A stretch of DNA of 47,691 nucleotides from an uncultured Traorella sp. (GTDB lineage: Bacteria > Bacillota_I > Bacilli_A > Erysipelotrichales > Erysipelotrichaceae), in NCBI RefSeq assembly GCF_944327115.1, contig NZ_CALVGS010000133.1, positions 1-47,691 on the forward strand, read 5' to 3'. The position numbers and the translations under genes are program-made. Positions 22,224 through 30,848 of the stretch are shown here, in pieces; the stretch's first letter is position 1, and every line of letters starts with the position of its first letter. The notes below the pieces were generated by a model that saw nothing but the letters and a program-made list of their open reading frames with translations, had not been told where the DNA came from and did not search any database.

Positions 22224-24335
22224 GTGGAAAAGAATGATCGGATCACATTTGTTCTTTATTGCATGGGATGTATGTTTTCGCCTTTGCTGCTTATCGTTCA
22301 TTTCGGGGTCTTAGACAGTGCGTTGAGTGCATTTTTCTTGCTGCTTCTTATTTCTGTTTGTATTTATTTATTGTGGCATTATGTCAAATATAAATGGATT
22401 TGCTGGCTGATCTTGGCTGGCGGCATCGCTGTGGTGTTCATGAATCAGAGCATATTGATCGATGCTTTGATGTATGCATATAATCAGGTCGTAGAAACAT
22501 ATAGGCAATATACAGGATTGAGCTTTCAGAAATTTGATATCTATTTTTCCAGAAATCAAGTACAAATTGAAGTATTGCTTCTGCTTTCGCTGATGCAGAT
22601 CTTTGTGTCGGAAATCATGTGCTTTCTTTTCGACAGAAGAAAACCATTTTTGATCTTTATAGTATCGTTGCTTCTCGTATCTCCTTCATTATTTTTTCAG
22701 ATCCGTTTGAACTGGATATTGATGCTTTTGGTTTTTGCTTTCTGGTTCATGCTTTTTGTAACGTTTAATGATAAAAAGATATTGATCGATTGGAAAGCAA
22801 GAGGAAAACAGCTTTTGCTTGTAGGAATTACGGTCTTTGTCGTTTCAGGTGGATTTATGTTCGTACTGAGTGAAGCACGCTTCAAGGAAACAGCTTATAA
22901 GCCCTTTTCCATCGAGTCGCTTTTAGATCGGTTTAATTCATTGATTACCTTTTTTTCAACCCTGCAATTTGATGATGATGAGCTGGATCTGAACCTTGCA
23001 GGAAATCGATTTTATACAGGAGCCCAGCATCTTGAGGTGAGGCGCAACAGAAGGGAAGACCTTTATCTGAAATATTACAGCGGAGCCGTTTATGAGGATA
23101 ATAGCTGGAAAGCCCTAAAGGATGAAGCTTATTCGGAATTAAGCGCTTCGGAGTTTGAACGTTCGTATGAATGGATCGTGAAATATGAGGTAAGCTCGGT
23201 GGATACTGAAAAAATTACGGTCACAGATCTGAGGTCAGGGAATGTTTTTGCGCCCATACCTTATTATCTTCGTTCGATAGAGGCTGATTACAGTATCAAT
23301 CATGATATTTATATCAAGCTGGATCATAAGAATGATACGGTTGTCTATCAGGTATGGAATCCTAATACTGCTACCAATAATCGGAAATATGGAGAATATA
23401 TCAATTTTGTAAATGAACATTACTTGGATATTCCAAGTGAGATTCAAAGCATCTTTAGAGATAGGATGGATCTGGCGAAAGCGACACTTTCTGTCGATGA
23501 AGCAACAAGTCGGATTTTATCACTGCTTAGTGAATACCGTTATACGCTGAGTCCGGGTGCTACTCCGGACGGTGAAGACTTTTTAGAGTATTTTCTTTTG
23601 AAAAATAAAAGAGGTTATTGTGTACATTTTGCGACTGCTGCAACCCTGTTGTTTCGTTATTATGGAATACCGGCCCGTTATGCGGAGGGCTATCATATTG
23701 ATGCGTCATCCTTTGATTCATATATGAACGCAAAAGTCGTTGATTCTGATTCGCATGCATGGGTAGAAATTTTTGATCGAAATTATGGCTGGATTCCGGT
23801 TGAGGTAACCGTTGGCAGTACACAGGGATCTTCGTCTAATGATCCTGAGCAGCCTTCAAATATCCAAAACAATCGCCCGGATGATGCGACAAATAATTCT
23901 CCGAATAATCCTTCAGTGAATCAGCCGGATAATACACCGGATGATCCGATAGAAAATGGTTCAGAGGAAGTGATCGATCGGCAACCTGTATCATCTGTTT
24001 TATACGTGACCTTAACGATTCTGGTTTTACCGTTGCTGTTAGTGATCTATCGTATCGTTCGCCGTCGTTCATTAGTTGGGAAAATGAGCCAGAGGAATCG
24101 TCAGCAGGCTGTTTTTGAAATTTATCATTATTTATGCAGGATTGAAAAATACCGGCAGGTCAAGAATGAGAAAATACTTTCTTTATTTGAAAAGAATCGT
24201 TTTTCGGAAGAAGGGCTTGATGAAGAGGAATATCGTATTATGTTTGATTTTGTACAAGCATCTTCACTTGAAGTTTATCGTTCATTGCCATGGTATAAAA
24301 AGATGATTTATAAATACGTGAAATGCTTGATCTGA
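22224..24335 (+). CDS. Membrane transglutaminase-like protein (TgpA type)
   Basis: GTG 22224 follows GGAGG by eight bases, immediately after the DUF58 stop; 703 residues. A start at 22116 would run inside DUF58 and is rejected. Residues 1-215 hold about six transmembrane helices. Residues about 430-540 form the transglutaminase core with RGYCVHFATAATLLFR (Cys466), SHAWVEIFD (His511) and GWIPVEVTVG. The third catalytic position is Glu527 instead of the usual Asp, a change seen in some Firmicutes TgpA-like proteins. A Pro/Asn-rich linker (about 545-590) and a last membrane helix (about 595-615) follow. Such proteins sit with MoxR and DUF58 and are thought to act on cell-surface proteins or wall. 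The true substrate is unknown. Confidence 0.9.
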   Translation: MEKNDRITFVLYCMGCMFSPLLLIVHFGVLDSALSAFFLLLLISVCIYLLWHYVKYKWICWLILAGGIAVVFMNQSILIDALMYAYNQVVETYRQYTGLSFQKFDIYFSRNQVQIEVLLLLSLMQIFVSEIMCFLFDRRKPFLIFIVSLLLVSPSLFFQIRLNWILMLLVFAFWFMLFVTFNDKKILIDWKARGKQLLLVGITVFVVSGGFMFVLSEARFKETAYKPFSIESLLDRFNSLITFFSTLQFDDDELDLNLAGNRFYTGAQHLEVRRNRREDLYLKYYSGAVYEDNSWKALKDEAYSELSASEFERSYEWIVKYEVSSVDTEKITVTDLRSGNVFAPIPYYLRSIEADYSINHDIYIKLDHKNDTVVYQVWNPNTATNNRKYGEYINFVNEHYLDIPSEIQSIFRDRMDLAKATLSVDEATSRILSLLSEYRYTLSPGATPDGEDFLEYFLLKNKRGYCVHFATAATLLFRYYGIPARYAEGYHIDASSFDSYMNAKVVDSDSHAWVEIFDRNYGWIPVEVTVGSTQGSSSNDPEQPSNIQNNRPDDATNNSPNNPSVNQPDNTPDDPIENGSEEVIDRQPVSSVLYVTLTILVLPLLLVIYRIVRRRSLVGKMSQRNRQQAVFEIYHYLCRIEKYRQVKNEKILSLFEKNRFSEEGLDEEEYRIMFDFVQASSLEVYRSLPWYKKMIYKYVKCLI

Positions 24336-24383
24336 TACTAAATTCCAACAATCTTTTTGCTTGATTTATTTTAAAATGCATTC

Positions 24384-24740
24384 ATGAAAGATATGATCGC
24401 TTATAAAAATCACACAGAGTATGTGCATTTGCATTGCTGTTATCAAAATCTTTATGATGTTCTTTTAAGAGTTGATTTTCTTGATTTTATGGAAAGGATG
24501 AAACGACATCCGATGACCCATGAGCTGACGTGGGTACAAAGAATCACGTTTTTCTTCCATCGTCTTCATTATTTTATCTTTGAAGCGGATCTGGAGATTC
24601 TTCGTGAAGCCTTTGATTCGTTGCGCATGGCCTATCAGGAATTGAAGAAATTGGAGGCTGATGAGGAAATGCTGGCAGATTATGCGTGGATCTTAGAAAA
24701 AATGAAACAAATGATGATTGATAGGGGCCATCTTGATTGA
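24384..24740 (+). CDS. Hypothetical protein (118 residues)
   Basis: I do not recognise this protein. It is 118 residues, soluble, rich in aromatic and His residues at the start (TEYVHLHCCYQNLYDVLLRV), and mostly predicted helical, with a coiled-coil-like end (residues 80-115). The codon pattern and length support a true gene. No ribosome-binding site lies upstream of ATG 24384; a possible -10 (TAAAAT, 24372-24377) ends six bases before it, as for recG, so it may be leaderless. The gene is bounded downstream by a terminator. Confidence 0.6.
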   Translation: MKDMIAYKNHTEYVHLHCCYQNLYDVLLRVDFLDFMERMKRHPMTHELTWVQRITFFFHRLHYFIFEADLEILREAFDSLRMAYQELKKLEADEEMLADYAWILEKMKQMMIDRGHLD

Positions 24741-24753
24741 AAGATGGTCTTTG
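24726..24753 (+). terminator. Intrinsic terminator overlapping the end of the hypothetical gene
   Basis: GGCCATCTT (24726-24734) pairs with AAGATGGTC (24741-24749), with one wobble, a 6-base loop and a T-rich tail (TTTGTTTG). The stop codon lies in the loop. Confidence 0.6.
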
Positions 24754-24759
24754 TTTGAT

Positions 24760-24765
24760 TATAAT
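24760..24765 (+). promoter_or_regulatory. Candidate -10 of the pepT promoter
   Basis: TATAAT at 24760-24765 lies shortly after the preceding terminator. Initiation near 24772 would give a leader of about 20 bases with AGAAGGAG. A convincing -35 is not seen. Confidence 0.4.
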
Positions 24766-24792
24766 GAATGAAAAACAGAAGGAGATTAATTT

Positions 24793-25995
24793 ATGAAAAT
24801 TGAAGAAAGATTTTTGAATTATGTGAAATTTGATACAACTTCAGATCCGGCTTCTGAAACGGTACCTAGTACGATGAAGCAGAAAGAGCTGGCTCGATTC
24901 TTAGTGGATGAGTTGCATGAAATGGGCATTGAAAATGCTTATATGAATGATTTTGGTGAAGTGTATGCACATATTGAAGCCAATTGTGATATGAAGGAGA
25001 GAATTGGTTTTATTGCGCATATGGATACTTCTTCGGATTGTTCGGGGAAGGATGTTTGTCCCCGGATTATTAGAGATTATGATGGCAGTGATATTGAATT
25101 GAATCCCCGGGTGATCCTTTCACCGAAAGAATTTAAAAATTTATATCGGCATCTTCATCAGGATCTGATCGTCACTGACGGTAATACGCTTCTTGGTGGT
25201 GATGATAAGGCGGGAATAGCGATTATCATGAGCATGGCAGAGCGAATCATGGAAGATGAATCTTTGAAGCATGGTTATATCGGGATAGCTTTTACCTGTG
25301 ATGAAGAAATTGGGCGTGGTGCGGATCATTTTGATTTACAGGCTTTTCATTGTGATTATGCTTATACGGTGGATGGCGGTGATATCAATGTCATTGCTTA
25401 TGAGAATTTTAATGCCTGCGAGGCGGTTGTCCATGTACATGGGAAAAGTGTTCATCCGGGTGATGCCAAAGGAAAAATGATCAATGCTTCTTTGGCAGGA
25501 ATGCAGTTTCATATGTGTTTGGATCCATTTAAAGATCCTGCAATTACCGAAGGATATGAAGGCTTTCATCATTTGACTGATTTTCAGGGAAAATGTGATG
25601 AAGCAACGCTTTCTTATATTCTCCGCGATCATGATGAAGATAAATTAGCGGCTATGATCAAGGAGCTTGAAAATGTTCGGGATTTTATGAATCAGCGTTA
25701 TGGTTATGAAATCATTGATTTGGAAATACATGAGCAATATAAAAATATGAGAACTTATATTGAAAAAGATATGCGTTGTATTGATAAGGCAGTTAAAGCT
25801 TTGAAAGAATGTGGATTGCGTGGGGACAGTGAAGCGATACGAGGAGGTACTGATGGTGCCATGTTGACTTATAAGGGGCTGAATTGTCCGAATCTGGGAA
25901 CCGGAAGTGAAAATTGTCATGGCAGATATGAATATGTGAGCATTCAAGATATGGATGTGATGACAGAGGTATTGATTAAAATCGTATCTGCATAA
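24793..25995 (+). CDS. pepT: Peptidase T (tripeptide aminopeptidase, M20B)
   Basis: ATG 24793 follows AAGGAG by about eight bases; 400 residues, close to the usual 405-410. The M20B metal motifs are present: FIAHMDTSSD (near 73-82), LLGGDDKAGIA (near 132-142) where the Asp bridges two zinc ions, TCDEEIGRGADHFD (near 166-180) with the general base Glu, and the final NLGTGSENCHGRYEYV (near 370-386). Peptidase T releases the N-terminal residue of tripeptides in the cytosol. The gene has its own promoter and its downstream neighbour tex has another. Confidence 0.95.
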   Translation: MKIEERFLNYVKFDTTSDPASETVPSTMKQKELARFLVDELHEMGIENAYMNDFGEVYAHIEANCDMKERIGFIAHMDTSSDCSGKDVCPRIIRDYDGSDIELNPRVILSPKEFKNLYRHLHQDLIVTDGNTLLGGDDKAGIAIIMSMAERIMEDESLKHGYIGIAFTCDEEIGRGADHFDLQAFHCDYAYTVDGGDINVIAYENFNACEAVVHVHGKSVHPGDAKGKMINASLAGMQFHMCLDPFKDPAITEGYEGFHHLTDFQGKCDEATLSYILRDHDEDKLAAMIKELENVRDFMNQRYGYEIIDLEIHEQYKNMRTYIEKDMRCIDKAVKALKECGLRGDSEAIRGGTDGAMLTYKGLNCPNLGTGSENCHGRYEYVSIQDMDVMTEVLIKIVSA

Positions 25996-26025
25996 GTCAA
26001 GTCTTTTTATCGGTTAGTTTTCAGT

Positions 26026-26031
26026 TATAAT
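26026..26031 (+). promoter_or_regulatory. Candidate -10 of the tex promoter
   Basis: TATAAT at 26026-26031 lies 18 bases before the favoured tex ATG (26049). The -35 is poor. The transcript would start near 26038. Confidence 0.4.
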
Positions 26032-26048
26032 AAGTATGGGTGAATAAG

Positions 26049-28187
26049 ATGGAATTAGAAACAATAGCTCAAGAGCTGCAAATAAGAAAAGAGCAGGTAG
26101 AAGCAGCATTAAAACTGCTTGAAGAGGGAAATACGGTCCCTTTTATTGCTCGTTATCGAAAAGAAATGACACAGGGACTTGATGAGGAACAGATCCGCAG
26201 CATTTCAGAAAAATATACGTATCAGCAAAATCTTAAAAAGCGAAAGGAAGATGTGGCCCGCCTGATTGAAACTCAGGGCAAACTGACAGAGGAGATCAAA
26301 CAGCAGTTGGACACTTGCGTGAAGCTTTCTCAAGTAGAAGATATCTATCGTCCTTATCAGCAAAAGCGTAAGACAAGGGCGAGCGAAGCGATATCGAAAG
26401 GCTTGAAGCCTTTGAGCGAGTGGATCTTAAAAAATAAAGATCATGACTTGACAAAGGAAGCAGAGAAATATATCAGCGAGCAGGTGACAAGCGTCGAAGA
26501 GGCCCTTCAGGGAGCAAGCGATATTATTGCGGAAATGGCAAGCGATCATCTTGAGATCCGTCAGAAAATTTATGATTCAATGATGCATTATGGAAGAATC
26601 GTAACCAGAGAGAAAAAGAAGCATGATGATGAAAAGAAGGTATATCGGATGTATTACGATTTCTCAGTACGGGCAGATCGTATCGCAAATCATAATATCA
26701 TGGCAATCAATCGTGCTGAAAAGGAAAAAGTCATAACATGTGAGATCAGCTTTGATCATCAGTATTGTATCAATTATGCCATTAGAAAGTTTGTTCGTCA
26801 TCAAAGTGAAGCCTGTAAAACGCTGATCGAAAAAGCGGTAGAAGACGGATGTATGCGTCTTGCAATACCAAGCATTGAAAATCAGATCCGCAGCGAGCTG
26901 ACTGAACGAGCACAGGCAAGCAGCATGGATGTATTCTCGATGAATTTAGAAAAGCTTTTGCTTCAGCCGCCTTTAAAAGACAAGGTGATCCTTGGCTTTG
27001 ACCCTGCTTTTCGTACCGGGTGTAAATTGGCGGTCATCAATCAGATGGGCAAGATGCTGGAGGTCAGCGTGATTTATCCGCATGAGCCGAATGCAAGAGT
27101 CAAACAAAGCAAGGAAGAGCTGAAACGATTGATCGATACATACCATGTCGAAGTGATTGCAATCGGAAATGGTACGGCATCCAGGGAAAGTGAGAGATTT
27201 GTTGCACAGTTTATCCAGGAATATCATTATGATATTCAATTTACGCTTGTCAGTGAGGCCGGGGCTTCGGTTTATAGCGCAAGCGAATTGGCACGCAAGG
27301 AATATCCTGAATTAAGCGTTGAAAAAAGAAGTGCGATCTCGATTGCCAGAAGGCTCATGGATCCGCTCTGTGAACTTATCAAAATTGATCCGGAATCAAT
27401 TGGTGTGGGTCAGTATCAGCATGACCTTCCTAATAAAAAGTTAAAGGAACGATTGCACTTTGTCGTAGAAAAAGCGGTCAATCTGGTAGGCGTAAATATT
27501 AATACGGCAAGTGTTGAGCTTTTGAAAAATGTTTCCGGTCTGAGTGCTGCCAGTGCTCAGTCAATCGTGGATTATCGTGAAAATCATGGCAAGATCAAAA
27601 ATCGCAATGAAATCAAAAAGATTCCTAAGATCGGTGCTAAATCCTTTGAACAGGCAGCGGGTTTTTTACGGATCATCGATTCGGATGAGGTGTTAGATAA
27701 AACTGCGATCCATCCGGAAAGCTATGAGCTGACCTATAAAATATTAGATGCTTTAAAGATGGACAGCAGTGATATTGGCAGCGATAAAATCAAAGAAGCC
27801 TTGAAAAGCTGCGATGAGAATAAGATCAAAAAGGATACAGGCTGTGATGATTATACATGGAAAGATATCTGTGATGCCTTATCTTCTCCGTTAAGAGATT
27901 ATCGTGATTCATTTGACAAGGTATTATTAAAAAGTGATATCCTGGAGCTGTCTGATCTGAAAATAAATGAAAAATTGCAGGGAACTGTACGCAATGTCGT
28001 TGATTTCGGTGCTTTTGTCGATATCGGCTTGCATGATGACGGTCTTGTACATATTTCTAATATGTCAAAAGAAAAAATATCACATCCATCTCAAATTGTC
28101 AGCGTAGGAGATATCGTTGATGTCTGGGTTAAAAAGATCGATGAAGAAAAGCAAAAGGTACAGCTTACGATGATTGAACCGATTTAA
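26049..28187 (+). CDS. tex: Tex-family S1 RNA-binding protein
   Basis: ATG 26049 follows GGGTGA by five bases; a GTG at 26040 in the same frame is another possible start. The length, 712 residues, is normal for Tex. The order is the N-terminal helical region (VPFIARYRKEMTQGLDEEQ near 30-50), the YqgF/RNase H-like core (GFDPAFRTGCKLAVIN near 315), helix-hairpin-helix (NVSGLSAASAQSIVDYRENHGKIKNR near 490-520) and a C-terminal S1 domain (GTVRNVVDFGAFVDIG near 640). Tex proteins bind RNA and nucleic acid at transcription complexes; in some species they affect toxin expression or ribosome behaviour. The exact role here is not known. Confidence 0.95.
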   Translation: MELETIAQELQIRKEQVEAALKLLEEGNTVPFIARYRKEMTQGLDEEQIRSISEKYTYQQNLKKRKEDVARLIETQGKLTEEIKQQLDTCVKLSQVEDIYRPYQQKRKTRASEAISKGLKPLSEWILKNKDHDLTKEAEKYISEQVTSVEEALQGASDIIAEMASDHLEIRQKIYDSMMHYGRIVTREKKKHDDEKKVYRMYYDFSVRADRIANHNIMAINRAEKEKVITCEISFDHQYCINYAIRKFVRHQSEACKTLIEKAVEDGCMRLAIPSIENQIRSELTERAQASSMDVFSMNLEKLLLQPPLKDKVILGFDPAFRTGCKLAVINQMGKMLEVSVIYPHEPNARVKQSKEELKRLIDTYHVEVIAIGNGTASRESERFVAQFIQEYHYDIQFTLVSEAGASVYSASELARKEYPELSVEKRSAISIARRLMDPLCELIKIDPESIGVGQYQHDLPNKKLKERLHFVVEKAVNLVGVNINTASVELLKNVSGLSAASAQSIVDYRENHGKIKNRNEIKKIPKIGAKSFEQAAGFLRIIDSDEVLDKTAIHPESYELTYKILDALKMDSSDIGSDKIKEALKSCDENKIKKDTGCDDYTWKDICDALSSPLRDYRDSFDKVLLKSDILELSDLKINEKLQGTVRNVVDFGAFVDIGLHDDGLVHISNMSKEKISHPSQIVSVGDIVDVWVKKIDEEKQKVQLTMIEPI

Positions 28188-28198
28188 TCAAATAATGA

Positions 28199-28227
28199 TT
28201 GCGGTCGATAAAAAAATATGATATTAT
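28199..28227 (+). promoter_or_regulatory. Promoter of rpsO-pnp
   Basis: TTGCGG at 28199-28204 and TATTAT at 28222-28227 are separated by 17 bases, with a TG at 28219-28220 giving an extended -10 (TATGATATTAT). Initiation near 28234 would start the RNA just before the structured S15 leader. Confidence 0.6.
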
Positions 28228-28233
28228 ACTAGA

Positions 28234-28309
28234 GGTTTCATTCTGTGATAGTTGAATCCTCAGCTTCTATCTCGGATTGGAACGACGATGAAACAGGAGG
28301 AAATTAAAA
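28234..28309 (+). promoter_or_regulatory. Structured 5' leader of rpsO, probable S15 autoregulatory element
   Basis: The leader folds by perfect pairing of GTTTCAT (28235-28241) with ATGAAAC (28288-28294), the latter touching AGGAGG (28295-28300), the ribosome-binding site. Inside, GATAG (28247-28251) pairs with CTATC (28267-28271), while AATCC in its loop (28255-28259) can pair with GGATT outside it (28274-28278), forming an H-type pseudoknot. S15 is known to repress its own mRNA through structured leaders in several bacteria. The exact Rfam family is not confirmed. Confidence 0.6.
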
Positions 28310-28576
28310 ATGATCAGTAGAGAAGAAAAAACAAGAATCATGCAGGAATTTGCCACTCATGAAGGTGACACAGGTAGTCCTGAAGTTCAGGTAGCAGTAT
28401 TGACAGCTAATATCAATAACCTGACTGAACACATGAAAAAGCATAAGCATGATTATCATTCACAGCGCGGTTTGCTTCAGATGGTAGGTCATCGCCGTAA
28501 TCTTTTGGCTTACTTAAAGAAGAAGGATCTGAACCGTTACAGAAATCTGATTGAGAGATTAAATTTAAGAAAGTAG
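28310..28576 (+). CDS. rpsO: Ribosomal protein S15
   Basis: ATG 28310 follows AGGAGG; 88 residues, matching the family. The signature region [21 protein letters not shown] (written here across residues about 41-61) with the [11 protein letters not shown] motif (20-30) is typical S15. S15 is a primary binder of 16S rRNA in the platform of the 30S subunit and helps assemble S6, S18 and S11. The pnp gene follows after a hairpin, the classical rpsO-pnp arrangement. A structured leader suggests feedback control. Confidence 0.97.
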   Translation: MISREEKTRIMQEFATHEGDTGSPEVQVAVLTANINNLTEHMKKHKHDYHSQRGLLQMVGHRRNLLAYLKKKDLNRYRNLIERLNLRK

Positions 28577-28578
28577 TG

Positions 28579-28602
28579 AAAAGACATCGAAAGATGTCTT
28601 TT
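28579..28602 (+). terminator. Terminator-like hairpin between rpsO and pnp
   Basis: AAAAGACATC (28579-28588) and GATGTCTTTT (28593-28602) form a 10-bp stem with a GAAA tetraloop and a T-rich end. It could end most rpsO transcripts, with pnp also served by its own promoter. Confidence 0.75.
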
Positions 28603-28624
28603 ATTGTTTCAAATATGATAAAAA

Positions 28625-28635
28625 TATGATAAGAT
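28625..28635 (+). promoter_or_regulatory. Extended -10 promoter of pnp
   Basis: TATGATAAGAT is an extended -10 (TG at 28627-28628, hexamer TAAGAT 28630-28635). Initiation near 28642 leaves a leader of about 19 bases with GAGGTGA. Confidence 0.5.
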
Positions 28636-28660
28636 AGACAAGGAAAATAGAGGTGAAAGA

Positions 28661-30802
28661 ATGGCTAAACATACATATAGTTTAGATTTCTGTGGTCGGG
28701 TGATCACAGTTGAAACAGGCGAGCTTGCAAAGCAGGCAGGAGGATCTGTTTTAGTACGTTATGATGATACAGTTGTTTTGTCAACAGCAACTGCCAGCAA
28801 ACAACCCAAGGAGGGAATTGATTTTTTTCCGTTAACTGTTACGTTTGAGGAAAAACTTTATTCCGTTGGAAAGATCCCTGGGGGTTTTTTAAGAAGAGAA
28901 GGGCGTCCAAGCGAACATGCTACTTTGACGGCTCGTATGATTGACCGTCCGATTCGTCCGCTGTTCGCAGAAGGCTTCAGAAATGAGGTTCAGGTCGTAA
29001 ATACAGTATTATCTGTCGATACCGATGTAACACCGGAGATGACAGCAATGTTCGGAGCTTCTTTGGCATTGTGCATCAGCGATATTCCTTTCAATGGACC
29101 GATCGCCGGTGTATATGTTGGTTATGTAGATGGTGAATATATTATTAATCCAACAGTTAAAGAAATTGAAAAAAGCCGTATCTTATTAGCGGTAGCAGGG
29201 ACTTCAGAAGCGATTAACATGGTGGAAAGCAGTGCCAGCGAAGTCAGTGAAGATGAAATGGTCGAAGCCATCATGTTTGGACATGAATACATTAAAAAGC
29301 TTTGTCAGTTCCAGAAAGAAATCATACGTGACTGCGGTAAGGAAAAACGTGAGGTAGTTTTGTATGGTATTGATGAAGATTTGAATCGTGAGGTTCGTGA
29401 TTATGTACAGGACCGTATGGTAGAAGCTGTACGTATTCATGAAAAATTAGAGCGTTATGGAAAGATCGATGATCTGGAAGCTGAAACCGTTGCGCTTTAT
29501 GAAGCAAAAGAATATGCAGATGAAAAAGAAAAGAATCAGGTATTGAAGCAGGTTCATGAAATCTGTCACAATATCGTCGTAGAAGAGGTTCGTCGTTTGA
29601 TCACCGTCGATAAAATAAGACCTGATGGCAGAAAGATCGATGAAGTACGTCCTTTGAATTCTCAAGTGGATCTTCTGCCTCGTGCTCATGGCAGTGCTTT
29701 GTTTACAAGAGGTGAAACACAGGTACTTTCTGTATGTACCTTAGGACCTGTCAATGATAATCAAATCGTTGATGATCTTACAGAAATCGAAACGAAACGT
29801 TTCATGCATCACTATAACTTCCCGCCATATTCTGTTGGTGAAGTAGGACGTATGGGTTCTCCGGGAAGACGAGAAATCGGGCATGGTGCTTTAGGTGAAA
29901 AGGCATTGAGTCAGGTTCTGCCTTCGCTGGAAGAATTCCCATATACGATTCGTGTGGTTGCAGAGGTATTGGAATCCAACGGTTCAAGTTCACAGGCATC
30001 GATCTGTGCCGGTACAATGGCTCTCATGGCTGCAGGTGTTCCTATAAAAGCACCGGTGGCCGGTATTGCGATGGGACTTGTGAAGGAAAAAGAAAACTAT
30101 ACGATCCTAACAGATATCCAAGGTATGGAAGATCATTACGGAGATATGGATTTCAAGGTTGCCGGTACTAAAAACGGCATTACTGCTTTGCAGATGGATA
30201 TCAAAATTGATGGAATCACCCGTGAGATATTGACGGAAGCTTTGGCTCAGGCACATAAGGGTCGTGAGCAGATCATGGAAAACATGATGGGAGCTATCAG
30301 TGAGCCACGTAAAGAAGTAAGCAAGTATGCACCAAAGATCTATCAGATGACGATCTCACCTGAAAAGATTCGTGATGTCATAGGTCCTAGCGGAAAGATG
30401 ATCAATCAGATCATCGCTGCTTGTGATGATGTGAAGATCGATATTGATGATTTTGGACATGTTGTGATTTATCATACGGATCTCGAACCGATCAAAAAGG
30501 CTGCAGATATGATCAGCAATATCGTGCGTGAAGCAAAAGTAGGGGAAATTTATGATGCGAAAGTCGTGCGTCTTGAAAAATTCGGTGCTTTCGTGGAATT
30601 GTTCCCGGGATGTGACGGATTGCTTCATGTTTCCAAGATTGCTCATGAACGAGTTGAAAAGCCTGAGGATGTCTTGAAGCTCGGCGATATTGTGAGAGTC
30701 AAGGTCATGGAGATCGATGATAAAGGAAAAGTCAATGTATCTCGCAAAGCCTTGCTTGAGAAACCAAAGCCTAAAAAGGTGAATAAGGAAGCTGCTGAGT
30801 AA
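28661..30802 (+). CDS. pnp: Polyribonucleotide nucleotidyltransferase (PNPase)
   Basis: ATG 28661 follows GAGGTGAAAG; 713 residues, the usual length. The first RNase PH domain is 1-225 ([20 protein letters not shown] near 67), an alpha-helical linker follows, and the second RNase PH domain is about 315-545, with RDRTSRGETQ-like [19 protein letters not shown] near 345 and [16 protein letters not shown] near 488, whose aspartates bind the catalytic metal. KH (about 560-615, [14 protein letters not shown]) and S1 (about 625-695, [17 protein letters not shown]) domains end the protein. PNPase degrades RNA by phosphorolysis and adds tails. It forms a trimer and is part of RNA decay complexes. Confidence 0.97.
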   Translation: MAKHTYSLDFCGRVITVETGELAKQAGGSVLVRYDDTVVLSTATASKQPKEGIDFFPLTVTFEEKLYSVGKIPGGFLRREGRPSEHATLTARMIDRPIRPLFAEGFRNEVQVVNTVLSVDTDVTPEMTAMFGASLALCISDIPFNGPIAGVYVGYVDGEYIINPTVKEIEKSRILLAVAGTSEAINMVESSASEVSEDEMVEAIMFGHEYIKKLCQFQKEIIRDCGKEKREVVLYGIDEDLNREVRDYVQDRMVEAVRIHEKLERYGKIDDLEAETVALYEAKEYADEKEKNQVLKQVHEICHNIVVEEVRRLITVDKIRPDGRKIDEVRPLNSQVDLLPRAHGSALFTRGETQVLSVCTLGPVNDNQIVDDLTEIETKRFMHHYNFPPYSVGEVGRMGSPGRREIGHGALGEKALSQVLPSLEEFPYTIRVVAEVLESNGSSSQASICAGTMALMAAGVPIKAPVAGIAMGLVKEKENYTILTDIQGMEDHYGDMDFKVAGTKNGITALQMDIKIDGITREILTEALAQAHKGREQIMENMMGAISEPRKEVSKYAPKIYQMTISPEKIRDVIGPSGKMINQIIAACDDVKIDIDDFGHVVIYHTDLEPIKKAADMISNIVREAKVGEIYDAKVVRLEKFGAFVELFPGCDGLLHVSKIAHERVEKPEDVLKLGDIVRVKVMEIDDKGKVNVSRKALLEKPKPKKVNKEAAE

Positions 30803-30806
30803 TCAT

Positions 30807-30835
30807 GAGATTTGCGTTTAGCGCAAATCTCTTTT
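30807..30835 (+). terminator. Intrinsic terminator of pnp
   Basis: GAGATTTGCG (30807-30816) and CGCAAATCTC (30822-30831) form a perfect 10-bp stem with loop TTTAG, followed by TTTT. Confidence 0.8.
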
Positions 30836-30848
30836 CAAAGGAGAAAGT

